A stretch of DNA of 64,000 nucleotides, taken from assembly GCF_030272615.1 (NCBI RefSeq), contig NC_081413.1:24853966-24917965 (forward strand). The letters are read 5' to 3'. Position 1 is the first letter of the stretch. Each line of letters begins with the position of its first letter. The notes beneath the pieces are model-generated. The model saw nothing but the letters and a program-made list of their open reading frames with translations, was not told the DNA's origin and searched no databases. Shown piece after piece: positions 33,541-44,352 of the stretch. Source of the DNA: Cryptomeria japonica. Its lineage: Eukaryota > Streptophyta > Pinopsida > Cupressales > Cupressaceae. Made by a program: the position numbers and the translations under genes.

Positions 33541-34989
33541 TGATTTACCTTTTCTTTAAAAAATGGGTAAAGTTACGTATTTCTTGTTCTTATAAGGATG
33601 CAGCAAGATGAAGAATTTTAGGACTCTCTCAAGTCTCAATATTAATTGTCTCTGTAGTTTCTATCACAATAGCAAATCTCTCTTGAAACTATTCTGGGAG
33701 AGTGTCAAATCTTCTATCTTCTAGTGCCTCGGGAGGTTTTCACCATTAGATATGCCCTTTATTTTATCTTTTGATTGATCTAATGTTTCCATAAAATGGT
33801 TTATCAGCATTAGACCTTTTTCTTTGTTTTGTCATTTCGCTTTTGTGATTGGAAGATTTGGCACCCTCCTAACTATAAGAAATGTTATTCGATTCGATGG
33901 TGGAAGCTCGTTTCAAAGTTACGGGTTCAACAACGTTAAGGTATACATATATAGCATGGTCATTTGGGAAGGTATCAATTTCAATAAGTTCAATATTGTC
34001 CTGGTCAATAAGTTCTGGATGGACGAAGGGTAAATCATCCGCTTGATCAGTCTCAATGACCGTGATGTAGTTGTCAAATTTTCTAGGTGTGTAAGTCGAG
34101 TTAATTATATCACTCTATTCAGGATATACTCTCCCTATCACTCTCCAATTGGCTCTAGTAAAGCTAGAATGAGTAGTTTGTGATTCACCCTCAAGTGGTC
34201 TATTTGTTGACATTTGTCCCTCAAATGAATGGATCATATCGACCTGTATATTCTCTGGTTAACATACCTCTTCAGAATCTATTTCAGTATTTGATTCACT
34301 TTCATCGTTGGCTTGTAATCTACATATTTGGGTAGCTTTTGTTGCTTTTCTTCCCATTTCTTTCCTTCTTTCATACCCTACTTCCTTTGGACTAATTATC
34401 TCTTATGTTTGGCTTGCTATCAGTTCCTCTTGACTTCTTCCCATTTTTGGTACTTATGGACTGGAGATATATTTGGATTTTGTACCATTTTGTCTTTCTA
34501 ATTTTTTATTATTGATTGCTTTTGTTACTTCTTCTTGTTTTCTCTTGTTTTCTTCCTCTTGTTTTCTAGCATGTTCATCCTTTTGTTTGGTGGAAGATGT
34601 TTCTTGTTCTGTAGTAACTTGCTTATTCCCTAAGCTTTTTGTATCTTTATTTTCTTCTCCTGAAAAATAAGATGGTGAGATTGGATCCCACTCATACTCA
34701 TGTGAGTCTATTTCAAAATCACTCTCTAAGATTATGCCACTATATCTGACAAGGATGTTATATGATGAGAAGAGTTTGCTAATAATTGATACAAGTTTTT
34801 TTGTTTGTTCTGATTCAAGTTCTGTACTTGCTTGCACTCTTTAGATCTATTTATAAGAAGGTTCTTCCCTTTAAATGTCGAGTTCATCTTGTTGTTGTTC
34901 ATATTATTCTTCCCTTTGTTTTCTGACTACTTCTTCAGCTACTTGTTGTTGTGCCACTCCTTGTGTTGATTGCTCCCTTTGTGTTGTTT
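33541..34989 (-). pseudogene. Protease-RT linker of gypsy pol, charged
   Basis: Continuous but stop-broken coding remains without catalytic motifs. The frame 34,837-34,454 is rich in Glu/Lys/Gln (KQEEENKRKQEEVTKAINNKK), followed by acidic stretches. Such variable linkers between protease and RT are usual in large Tat elements. No function assigned. Confidence 0.5.
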
Positions 34990-35170
34990 TCTTTTTATGT
35001 TGATGATGTTGGTGATCTTGACTTTGCATAGGTTTAGTTTGTTGGCCATACCCAAGACCAGATTTGTCATATGCTTGTTGAGAGTGAGGTTGGATAGGTT
35101 TTAAGATGCCTTCTTGGTGCTTTCCAATAGGGAATTTTCCTTTGTATCCCATTCTTTTCATGATTCTGAA
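34990..35170 (-). pseudogene. G-patch-like segment of gypsy pol
   Basis: Frame starting 35,161: MKRMGYKGKFPIGKHQEGI...PIQP...GLGYGQQ. The spacing of MGY, IGK, GI and GLGY follows the G-patch (MGY-G-GLGK-QGI..GLGY) found after protease in many plant Ty3/gypsy polyproteins. It is followed by a Gln/His-rich tail. Presumed nucleic-acid binding. Confidence 0.55.
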
Positions 35171-36060
35171 TCCATTACCATACTGTTATGTGGGAATAGT
35201 GACCTCTAAAGTTGTTGTTCTAATTTCTTCTTCATTCTTATATAACCAAATTAGAATGTCTTTGTCTTTAGCTTCTTCAGATGATGTCCTAGCTTTGACA
35301 AATTCTCCATCAAATTTTTGAAGAGATTTTTATGGGCTTTGTGATTGTGAATTTGTCAGTTTTCTACCAGATTTTGGAGAAAGTGGTAAATTTTTCAAAG
35401 AATACTTTCCAATTCCTTCGTCATTAAATTTCAACTTCTTATCAAAAATTTCTAAGGCTGATGTGAATTATTTCTCTTGAGATGACACAATAGGAGAGAT
35501 TGTTTCTCTATTATAAGGACTTGTTGCATCCTGAGTTGGCTTCAAATTGCTAAAATATTGAGTTGAATCTGCTGAAATTGTTATCTCTTTCCATTATAGG
35601 GAAATTTTACACATTGATGATAGTTTGATGGTATTTCTTGCATATCATGAATCCATGGTCTTCCCATAAGAATGTTATAGGATATATTCAAGTCCAAGAC
35701 TTGACAAACTATATCTTTTTTAATCAGTCCTATTCAGGCTAGTAAAACCACTGTTCCTTTGGAAGAACGTTCTTCTTCATCATAGGCCTTGATTGTTATT
35801 CTCTTTCTAGGATCTGTTGCATTTTATGAAAAACCCAAAGCTTTTACTAAAATCAATGCACAAATATTGAAGCCCGCTCCTCCATCTATGGGAACATATT
35901 TGACCCGCATTTTATGAATAAGCACTTCAATGTGTAGCAAAGCATTATGGGGGTGTTGCAATGATACGTCATCATATTCTATGAATGATAAGAAATGAGG
36001 AGATATGAGATGTCCCACCATGTTTTAAAATTGATTAACATCCAAGTCCTTAGAGACTTT
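35171..36060 (-). pseudogene. Gypsy aspartic protease region
   Basis: Frame 36,021-35,824: LLHIEVLIHKMRVKYVPIDGGAGFNICALILVKALG. The core IDGGAGFNIC stands at the retropepsin active site (D[S/G/T]GA). Further protease-like pieces (RKRITIKAYDEEERSSKGTV) follow down to about 35,700, then a linker. Cuts the gag-pol polyprotein. Stops on both sides. Confidence 0.65.
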
Positions 36061-37928
36061 TGTTTCTACTAGAGATTTTCCCAATATTTCCTTATGCATT
36101 AGTGAGATTTTTAGGAGCTCTAGGATTGATAATTGTGCGGGTGTTTTCTACAATTGATCTACGAAGTTATCTGCCTTGAGGTAGAGGTTGTCTCATTTGT
36201 TACACCCAGAAATTTTACCTTAGCCTTACTCCAAGTAATGGCATGCACTGGTTCTGAGAGTATTTTATCCTTAACAATGATGGTATTTACCACATTGTCG
36301 TAAGTGTGAGCATAGTTTACTTTTTTTTTTCCTTTGTCATATTCTGTATTTGAGGATCCACCCTTTACATAGTTAGGGAGCGTAGTTTTGAAGGATAAAT
36401 GTGATTCATTCATTTTGTGACAATTCGCTGTGATAACCTCATTGTCAATTAAATCTTGGATAAGATGTTTTAACCTTTAACAATCATTAGTTTGATGTCC
36501 CTTGTTTCTATGAAAATCATAAAAAATGGTTGTCATTCCACCAACTAGGTTTAATTTTGGACTCAAAATCTCTTTCTTTTGGTAATGTGATTAACTTGTT
36601 TGCAAGAAGAGTTTTTAAAGACGATTCCAATGGTTCCCCAATGTTGGTAAATTTTTTGCGAGCGTTGGAAAAGAAAGGTTTTGATTTAGTGTTATCTTGG
36701 TTATTCATTGGTGCTCGACTTGAGAGATTGAAAATAGGTTGTTGTGATTTAACATCGTTGTTATCAAGTACTCCCTCATTAGCAACATTTATGTTCTTTG
36801 TCCAAAATTTTGGTTTATCACGTTGTGGTTGTGATTGTTATTGTTAGAGGAAATACTTCCCTCCTTATAGAGTTTCAACTCTCCTTTCTTGACAATAGCG
36901 TCCTTTATTTTTAAACCATTTTCAATCCTTTTTGCAAAACTAGGAGGACATTGTAACTTGAGTGCATAACTCATTTCACTGGTAAGATTGTCAATGAAGA
37001 TGTCCATTTTCTCCTAATCAGGCACTGCTCTAGGGTATCTATTGAACAATCATCTCCAACATTGTAGAAAGAACATGAAAGATTCCCCATTCTTTTTCTT
37101 GATGTTACACAAATTCAACGTTGTTATCTCATGGTGTATATTATATGAGTATTGCAAAATGAACTTGTTTACAAGCTCTTCGAATGATCTAATCCTAGGT
37201 GGTAATTTAGAGAATCATTCCATTGATTATCCACTCAAACATTTGGGAAATAAACACATGACATAGGTTTCATTATGTGCAAATTCCATACTCATGGTAT
37301 ATAATTCCCTAATGTTATCTTGAGGATCCATTTTACCATCATATTTATCATATTTTGGGATCTCACAATATTGTGGGAATGACACCATGTTTAAACTCTT
37401 GTCAAAAGGATATGGACAATTATCCTCCAAGGAGTATCTTTTAGAACGTGTTCCATTTTGCATATCATGTATATGTTGTTGAAATGTTTGCATTTGTTGA
37501 GTGAGAGTTAAAAGAGGATTATCAACACGAGTCCTCCTTGTATCCCCATGACTTCTTGTGTCACCATGATCTCTTCTTGTTTCATCTTGGTTCTTGGCAA
37601 TACCCTCATGGTTTCTTATGGTATCATCATGGTCTCCTCTGGTATCACTATTCAATTGATTTATAGCATCGTCATCTTGATCATTGTTGTGTTGAGTAAA
37701 ACCTGATTTGGCATTTTGTTTCAGGATTTCTAGAACAAAATTTTGAGGTAATTTAGCCCCTGATCTTGCCGACATCAAGAAGTACTTTTGTTTTTGGGTT
37801 TCCAACATTATTTCCATTAGTTTGTCAAATTTAGGATCTTGTTGAAGTTCTCTAATGGTCACATTAATTTATTCCTCCTCCTTATCTGTGTGTTCAAATT
37901 GATGGTAAGCAAGATTTTCCTCCTCCAT
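36061..37928 (-). pseudogene. gag of the gypsy element
   Basis: Likely start ATG 37,928 (MEEENLAYHQF), with a TAA soon after; the main open frame is 37,862-37,227. The N-terminal part has repeated R.DHGDTR words. Then the Retrotrans_gag domain: CEIPKYDKYDGKMDPQDNI, YTMSMEFAHNETYVMCLFP, SMEWFSKLPP, FEELVNKFILQY, FIDNLTSEMSYALKLQCPPS. A single knuckle-like motif (YDFHRNKGHQTNDC*RLKHLIQDLI, about 36,480-36,522) has its first Cys changed. Stops at Trp sites and small shifts. Forms the virus-like particle. Confidence 0.75.
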
Positions 37929-38680
37929 TTGTTGTCTTTTGAATTGCTAGTGTTGAGTTCTAGTCCAAACTGGCATTCAATGTTTTAATTTTCAAGATGT
38001 GACTTAATAGGTGATCAATTGTTTAGGTAAATATGCTAAGTTGATTCTATCACCTCTATTGGTACATTGAGATAAAGCATATCTTTGTTGAAAGGCACGT
38101 GCTTGTAAGGTTTCTTCCTCAAACTTAGTTCCATGACCACGCAGATAGTCACGAAAATGGTGTATAAGAATACGCGATGTTTCAACGGAAGTTTGCAATT
38201 TATATATAAAAATCTTCTCTTTTTCAAGAGTTCTTTATAACTAAGTTTCCTCTTTTTGAGACGACACAAAATGGTCATACGAGTGTGATAATTTGTAATT
38301 TTTTGATCCTAATGAGAGTGCAAATTTTGTAAAATTTTGATATAACCAAGTTCAAAGAGGAACGCTATATTCAATGCAAAGAACAAGGTTAATTTGATCA
38401 ATCTTTGTAGTTTTGTGATAAAGGATGATAAATCCCGATGAGAAACTATGTTTGTAAGATCAGTTTATCAAAGATAAGCAATTATGCACTTCAGAATGTT
38501 GGATCTAAAACTTGTTGAGATGAAAACTTGTAAAAACCTTAAGTGTGATCTATCCTTGTGTGTAAATTTCTCAAGAAACTAGTTTCTTTGACTAGTTATG
38601 AAATCTGTGATAGATGAAATGAGATCTTCTAAAAATTGGGTATCCAAATATATTTTCAAAATTTTATGATGACTAGTAGA
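37929..38680. other. Gypsy leader next to gag
   Basis: 5' untranslated part of the element. Open frames at 38,004-38,278 (minus) may be upstream frames or chance; no motif seen. Confidence 0.4.
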
Positions 38681-38689
38681 AGTTCCCTC

Positions 38690-38935
38690 TATTGCAAATG
38701 CACCAGAAGAAATGCGCTAAAGTTTTAGCGAATGCGCTATAGAAATTCAAAAATGCATTGCATTGCGTTTTGAATGCATGACTATGCACTACATATGCAT
38801 TATAGAATGATACAAAAGCGCTAATGTTTAACAAATGCGCCAATTTTTTTTGCAAATGCACTAAATATTTTTACAAATGTGCTACACTATTGTTCAAATG
38901 CTCTGCAAAATTTCTCAAATGCAGTTTTCTACATC
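38690..38935. repeat. AAATGCGCTA short repeat array, leader part 1
   Basis: About 12 degenerate copies of CAAATGCGCTAAA (plus strand), 15-25 bp apart: AAATGCGCTAAAG, GAATGCGCTATAG, AAAGCGCTAATG, AAATGCGCCAAT, AAATGCACTAAAT, AAATGTGCTACAC and others. Noncoding leader of the gypsy element. Confidence 0.65.
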
Positions 38936-39964
38936 TCAAATATGTAATTTTTTGTTTTTTCCTTGGAAATTTTCAATTTTCTACTATTTTCAAAAGGGAT
39001 GATTTTTCTATTTTGATTTGAGAACCTACTGCAAACACAATAGACACAATGTTTGGAAAAATAGAACTGAAAAGAAAAGCACAATTCCTATGGTAGGCCA
39101 AGATAGTAGTTGTTGAATCTCATGTGGGTTTCCCCAAGTCTATGCTATTCAATGTGGATACTTAGATGCTTGACCCCACTGGCTCCACTCCACAACACTC
39201 ACTTCTCCAGGGCAGCCAAGCATCAGTTCCCATGAAAACTACTCATGCAAAACTTCGTATCTCTACTAAGAACCATATGTGTGTGAGTCTCATTAAGGTC
39301 CAACAACCTGTACCAACAACTAGAAGGATTTTGGCTTCTATAAAAAAAGCTTTTAGTAAGGGCATCCAATCGAGTGGCCATACATGTGGCATGTTATGCT
39401 TCGTTAAGGAAGGCCTCCCAACCTATAGAGGTTGTGCTTTGTAGGGTTTATGGGGAGTCATAACGTCAGTATGAACTAATCATCACTCGTTTCTTGTAAC
39501 TTTTGTTAAAAACACAATTTATTTATAGTGGTTCAGAAAAGCTTGGCTTTAGCCTGTTTCCACTTGAGTCATTCCGTCTCACTAGCCCTATTGGCAACTC
39601 AGGATGTAGGCCCTCTAAAGGTTAAACATTAAAAACGGGTCTAGTTTTTTTATCACCTGGTTAAGGCCAAAGCATACTAACCTACCACTTTGCAAGCATA
39701 GTGAACACTTGATTAATTAACCCTCTAAATTAGTCTAACTGCAACTATTTAAAGAAAATAAAAATGCAAGTTGCATGCTATTAATTAACCCCCTATTTAA
39801 GCTATGTGAATAAAAAATGATCAATTACTGAGCCCCTAGTGAAACTAGGTGTGAAAATGCATGAAAAGTACCTGCAAAACCACTAGTTAGCTATTTAAAA
39901 TATTTTGTCTTTGACAGTCAAAAAGCTGCAAGTGTTAGTTAGACAACCTGGTTTGAATTTTTTT

Positions 39965-40205
39965 GCAAACCGATAGAACAAATGCGCTAAAAGAACATGT
40001 GTACTAAAACTAACTGCAAATGCACTATCAAACTTAATAAATGCGCTACCTTGTCATGCAAATGTTTTAAACTACATTACATATGTGCTAAAACCTAACA
40101 AGTGTGCTACCCTGCATGACAGATGTGCTGCCAAGTAGAACAAATGCGCTAAATAAAGTGACAATTGCACTAAAAAGATTGCAAATGCGTTTAAAAATGA
40201 GTAAA
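39965..40205. repeat. AAATGCGCTA short repeat array, leader part 2
   Basis: About 11 further copies near the primer site: AAATGCGCTAAAAG, AAATGCACTATC, AAATGCGCTACC, ATATGTGCTAAAAC, AAGTGTGCTACC, AAATGCGCTAAATA and others. Same word as at 38,690-38,935; the sequence between (38,936-39,964) has no repeat and no gene. Confidence 0.65.
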
Positions 40206-40266
40206 TACACGAGTCTACTAAACCTACGAGAATGAAAGACAGAAGATAGAAATTGTGAGGCCTCTG

Positions 40267-40284
40267 TCCCGCTGTGGGTGCCAA
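40267..40284 (-). other. Primer-binding site of the gypsy element
   Basis: On the minus strand TTGGCACCCACAGCGGGA begins two bases after the 5' LTR. The TGGCRCCCACxGxGGG form is common in plant Ty3/gypsy elements; the exact tRNA is not determined. Confidence 0.6.
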
Positions 40285-40286
40285 AG

Positions 40287-41411
40287 TGTGTAACCTAGAA
40301 ATATTCTTCAAAAGTAAACCTACAAGATTGATTATTTTTTATAAATAGCAAGACAATCCTACAGAAATACTCCAAAAGTTAAAAAACTAAACAAATGAAG
40401 GATTTAAAACTTAGAACATTATACGTTCACTTACTGTCCCATTGTGTCCTATCACCATTTCAACTTGTTTGCAGATATTTGCTCTCAAACTACACTGTAG
40501 TTGCTTCCAAGATGACAACTTGATGAATGGACTGATAACTTGATGTTTAATAAAAGCTAAATGATTGTACAAAGCTTAATATGTAACTATATGAAAGATT
40601 ACACTAAAATGCCAAAGGCACACTATAAGTTGTTAAAATGCTTGGATGATCAAAACTCATGTGAATGCTAGATAACTACTAGATGACTATTAGCTCAAAA
40701 ATTCTTAGGAAATGTCCTTTTTTTATAGATTTTCATGAGAAAAAATTCCATGTGGAAGAGATCAACAGTTGAGATTGAATCTTGCAAGATTGATGGCTAT
40801 GAAGAGATTGGTTGAGATGTGAGAGAAAAGGGGGAATATTCTCCTCTTGCACATGCAAGATGGAGGAAAAGGTGGAAGAGGAGTCCAACTGGCAAGATGC
40901 TCATCTTGACTGAGATGAAGACTCCAAGAATATAGGATGGTTGGAGGAGATTTAGGAAATGTGGGACAAGTGTAAGCTGATTAGGATGATGTGGACAAAT
41001 TCCTCCAAAGATGTAGGAGTGATGGAGACAATATAGGGAAGTTGAAAATGTGTGTACGTACACATTATTTTATTTAAGAGATGGAAGTTGAAGATAAATA
41101 TGGCTATTAAATAATTGAAAATTAATAATTTGTTTAGCCACAAAATTATGAGTTGGCAAGATTGAGTGATGTTGAGATGATTTGAGGTGGAAAAGAAGAT
41201 TAAATATTTGTAGAATTATTTAATTAGTGGAGAATTTAGAAGAATGCATAGTGCATGATTAAATATTAAATATTTAATAAGATTGAATTGGAAGAAAGAC
41301 TAAATGAGTTAAATAAATTAAAATTTTCAATTTAATTATTTAATAGGAGAATAATCATTAGATAAATAATAAATATTTATTTAATTATTCACCCAATTTT
41401 GAGTGTATACA
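40287..41411 (-). repeat. 5' LTR of the gypsy element
   Basis: 1,125 bp, pairs with 13,813-14,940; followed at once by the TSD ACTTC. Confidence 0.9.
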
Positions 41412-42540
41412 ACTTCCATTCCAGAAGTAACGACAGAAATCTCTGTTGGTCTGAAGGATCAACCATTTGTTGATCCGGTTGAGCAAGAAGAAGCACAAGA
41501 TGCACCTACTGGGAATCTAACAATAGATATCTCTGGTGAAGCTACTCAAGACCCTCCTAGCATAGAATTACTTATATAAATGATAGCTAAGGAGATAGAA
41601 AAAGTTGAAAAGAGTGTGAGTGTAGAGGAGAAGAGTGATGAGCCAACAGAGAAAGCTTCGGTAACCATGATTGTGGCTAATGTCTCTGAAAAAGGTAAGT
41701 AGATAGATGTTGAGGATGACTTTTCTCATGGTCCAGTTGATTTAAGCACTCTTTCCCCTCTTCAAGAATTGAAACTTGCGACCCAAGCTCAGATTAAGGC
41801 AAGTGAAGACTTGTTGAAATCTCAGTCTGAAGATAAAGAAATCATCTCTCTTGCAATTGAGGTTTTGGAAAAGATTTTACCTAGTTTCAATCAGGATTAT
41901 GGTGCTTCTCCCTCTGGAAAAACTTAAGAACATATTAAGTGTTGTTAACTCCAACTTTATCTCATTAGAGAAGGTTGCAGATGAATTTGTACAGAAAATA
42001 TTTAATGAGATGAGATTGCAGGAAAATTTGAAAGAAGTTGAGAGAGATAGGGTGAGCCTGAAGAATGCAATGAAGAGTGTAGAAGAGACATTTGATGAAG
42101 GCAGGAAAATTTTCAAAGCATGTTTGTTTTTGCCCAAGTTTACTACAAAAATTGATCGACAAATAAAAGATCTTGAGGGTAAGTTAGCCAGTATCGGTCT
42201 TTTTTTTGCACCTCAATTGATCTTCCCGAGTACCCTTGAAGCACAAAGTTTGGATCTCACTGATAAAGTAAAGGGATTGAACCAAGACAAGGAGAAAATG
42301 TTAAGCAGAGTGGTAGATCTGAGAATTCTAATAACTCCTCAGATGGACACTTTACTTGGAGCACAACAGGATGCAATCAATGCCTTAGGTAAACCAACGC
42401 CATCTGATCTTCAGAGTCTTAAGGTTCATGCATTCATGTACAGTTCCCTAATAAGTGTTTTGAAGTGTTTCCTGAGAGGATGGAACCAATATTTGGAATC
42501 CTTGAAAGAGACTTACTCTGACATTTTTAAGTTCATATGA
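41412..42540 (+). pseudogene. ORF2 of element D, C-terminal part (coiled coil)
   Basis: The coding sequence resumes at the TSD (SIPEVTTEISVGLKDQPF) with an acidic Glu/Pro/Thr linker and a few stops. A frameshift near 41,850 leads into the 229-codon frame 41,851-42,540 ending ..SDIFKFI. Heptad-rich helices (41,940-42,400) match the C-terminal coiled coil of B ORF2: LFLPKFTTKIDRQIKDLEGK against LFIKDIKNKIDAIEQEI, and DLRILITPQMDTLLGAQQDA against DIVTLQTLFLPHLSSVQEQI. Ends 210 bp before the PPT. Confidence 0.6.
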
Positions 42541-42750
42541 TCAATTGCATTCATTCAATGTTTTTTACATAAGTGTTGGTGGATTCCTACCCTTTGCCAT
42601 TGATGTCAAAGGGGGAGAGAGGGAGTAGTGAAAAATGGAGAAAGAATTTTAAGGGGAGCTAGTTAGATTGAGTGTACAAAATTCAAGATTTTTGGTGTTT
42701 TGCAGATTTTTTGATACTTATCATTTTTCACCAGTGTTGCCATCAATGCC

Positions 42751-42762
42751 AAAGGGGGAGAT
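42751..42762 (+). other. Polypurine tract of element D
   Basis: AAAGGGGGAGAT directly before the LTR. A second copy of the surrounding words (GATGTCAAAGGGGGAGA) lies at about 42,602-42,618. Confidence 0.8.
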
Positions 42763-43934
42763 TGTTGGCATTTCATGTTCCGATGATGCTCTGGTGGAGA
42801 TTGGTGGTTCTTGATGCTTTTATACTCTTAGGAGTTGTCATTGATGTCAACTTAGCCTACTGATCTGATCCAGTATGAAGTTTTGGCTAACCAGATGTCT
42901 TGGATAAAGTATTCCTAGATTAAGACTATTAGTGCAATTCAGTATATAGTTTTGTGATCATTCTCATTTATGATGAAGTGGGTTTTGATTTTGGTGATCA
43001 GTGATTGGTTGGTTGCGTATATGAAGCATATTATCATGAAAATCCACCATCTGGTGTTGATTCCTATGCCTTTTTGAAGATCTAGTATCTGGTAGAGAAG
43101 TAAAGCATAGTATTCTTCATGTTTGGTGGTGTATCGTGTGTCTGGATTATTTAAGTTGATTCCGGTGATTGGAAATGTATTTGGAGAAAGATGTGAGACC
43201 TATAGGAAGCGTGTGATCTTTTATTTTGGGTCTAGAATATGGTTCGGTAACAGATCTAAGATGACTTGCAATTGCACGTTTCATAATTTAATAATTGGTG
43301 AAGCCGACTTGTGGAAGATTAATTTTTGTGTGTGCAGATATATAAGACTGATTTGGATGATGCATTTGGGTGTGATAGATGATGTGGTAGACTATTTTGA
43401 AGCAATTGAGTGCAATTTCATGAGCACATCTTGATCTTGGTTGATCCAGTAAGCAGTTGCACAACAGAACAAAGCAGATAAGCAGATTAGTTACAACGGA
43501 TCATTTTGCACTTAACCAGAACTGATTTTTGGCATAATCAAATGTTATTTTTTGGTTCACTACTTATTGTAATCAGTTTGTAATCCCCTATAAGGCCATG
43601 ATCCTTCCTCTGGGGTTTTAGCCCTATTTTGTGATTGAGGAGTGAGCTCTAGGCAATGTGCCTGAATGCAAGTTCATTCCCCTTATGTAATATTGTTTTT
43701 CTACTCGCCATAGTGGAATAATATTGTGGGTTCAAATCCCACCATGTTTTTTCCCATTTGGGTTTCCACGTAAAAGTATTAGTGTTATGGTTGCATGGTT
43801 ATTTGTTTTGTGTTGTTGCACTTTTCTTTCTTTCTTATGCATCTGGTGGTTAAAGAATCAGAATAACAACTTTAAAATTTGCAGAACACTGATTCAACCC
43901 CCACCCCCCCTCCCAGTGTTCATTGATTCCAACA
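42763..43934 (+). repeat. 3' LTR of element D
   Basis: 1,172 bp, TGTTGGCATTTCATG to GATTCCAACA, followed by TSD CTATC. It keeps the ~545 bp lost from the 5' LTR. Confidence 0.85.
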
Positions 43935-44139
43935 CTATCTTTGGTTGACTATAGGTTATTTCAAAGATATGGTAATTAAAATAATTGTTTTAATTTTTGT
44001 ACCCATGAGATGTTGATTGTAAATACCATTTGTGACACTACTTATTTCTAGTTGTGGTGGGTCTCAATCAATGCAACCTATAGTCCCTTCCTCATATTCT
44101 AATAACATAATACCTTATACCTATAGGGCATAGAGAAAA

Positions 44140-44352
44140 TTATTACAAGTGCGGTTATCGTTGCACCAAAAGATCAACTTGTTAATGCTTGTTACAATCA
44201 CTAGACTTATAGAATCCATTGGAGGCAGTTAAGCCATGTCACAAACCCAAGCGTTGCGCTGCATAGCACAAGGAGACCAAGGGTGCACACCTTGTAGCAA
44301 TCCCCCCAGTGCAAGCGAGGGGTTTGAACCTATGACCAAGCTCTGATACCAC
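44140..44352. repeat. ~213-bp unit, first copy (SINE-like)
   Basis: From TATTACAAGTGCGGTTATCG to about GATACCACTTATTATG, followed directly by a second copy that is split by the TIR element. On the minus strand it contains TAGGTTCAAACCCC, close to a Pol III B box, and GCAGCGCAACG / GTAGCGCAGTGC words like an A box, but their order in the unit is unusual. A tRNA-related SINE is possible, not shown. Confidence 0.5.

Larger units (their letters stand above)
13813..41411 (-). mobile_element. Tat-type Ty3/gypsy element inserted in element D (27.6 kb with nested inserts)
   Basis: LTRs at 13,813-14,940 and 40,287-41,411 read TGTGTAACCTAG...GTGTATACA and are flanked by a perfect TSD, ACTTC (13,808-13,812 and 41,412-41,416). 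On the minus strand the order is 5' LTR, primer site, long leader, gag, protease, linker with a G-patch-like segment, RT, gypsy RNase H, archaeal-type RNase H (aRH), integrase, long 3' region with an antisense Plant Mobile Domain gene, PPT, 3' LTR. Two RNase H domains plus an antisense extra gene between pol and 3' LTR are hallmarks of the Tat lineage. RT and integrase are each split by later inserts. LTRs differ at roughly 13% in a 220-bp sample. Without inserts it is about 17.3 kb, large even for Tat elements. Confidence 0.85.
3144..43934 (+). mobile_element. Element D: pol-less LTR retrotransposon, outermost host of the nest
   Basis: Two LTRs (3,144-3,764 and 42,763-43,934) begin (T/G)TTGGCATTT and end in ..TTCCAACA or its mutated form. 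They are flanked by a perfect TSD, CTATC, at 3,139-3,143 and 43,935-43,939. A Met-tRNA-type primer site follows the left LTR and a purine tract AAAGGGGGAGAT abuts the right one. The interior holds gag and a second gene (ORF2) but no protease, RT or integrase, so it must have been moved in trans. The Met primer site and AAAGGGGGAGATTGTT 3' end resemble plant Ty1/copia (SIRE-type) elements, but lineage is not proven. The interior is broken by block A (5,748-13,427) and by the Tat-type gypsy element (13,813-41,411). Its own DNA amounts to only about 5.5 kb. Confidence 0.8.
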
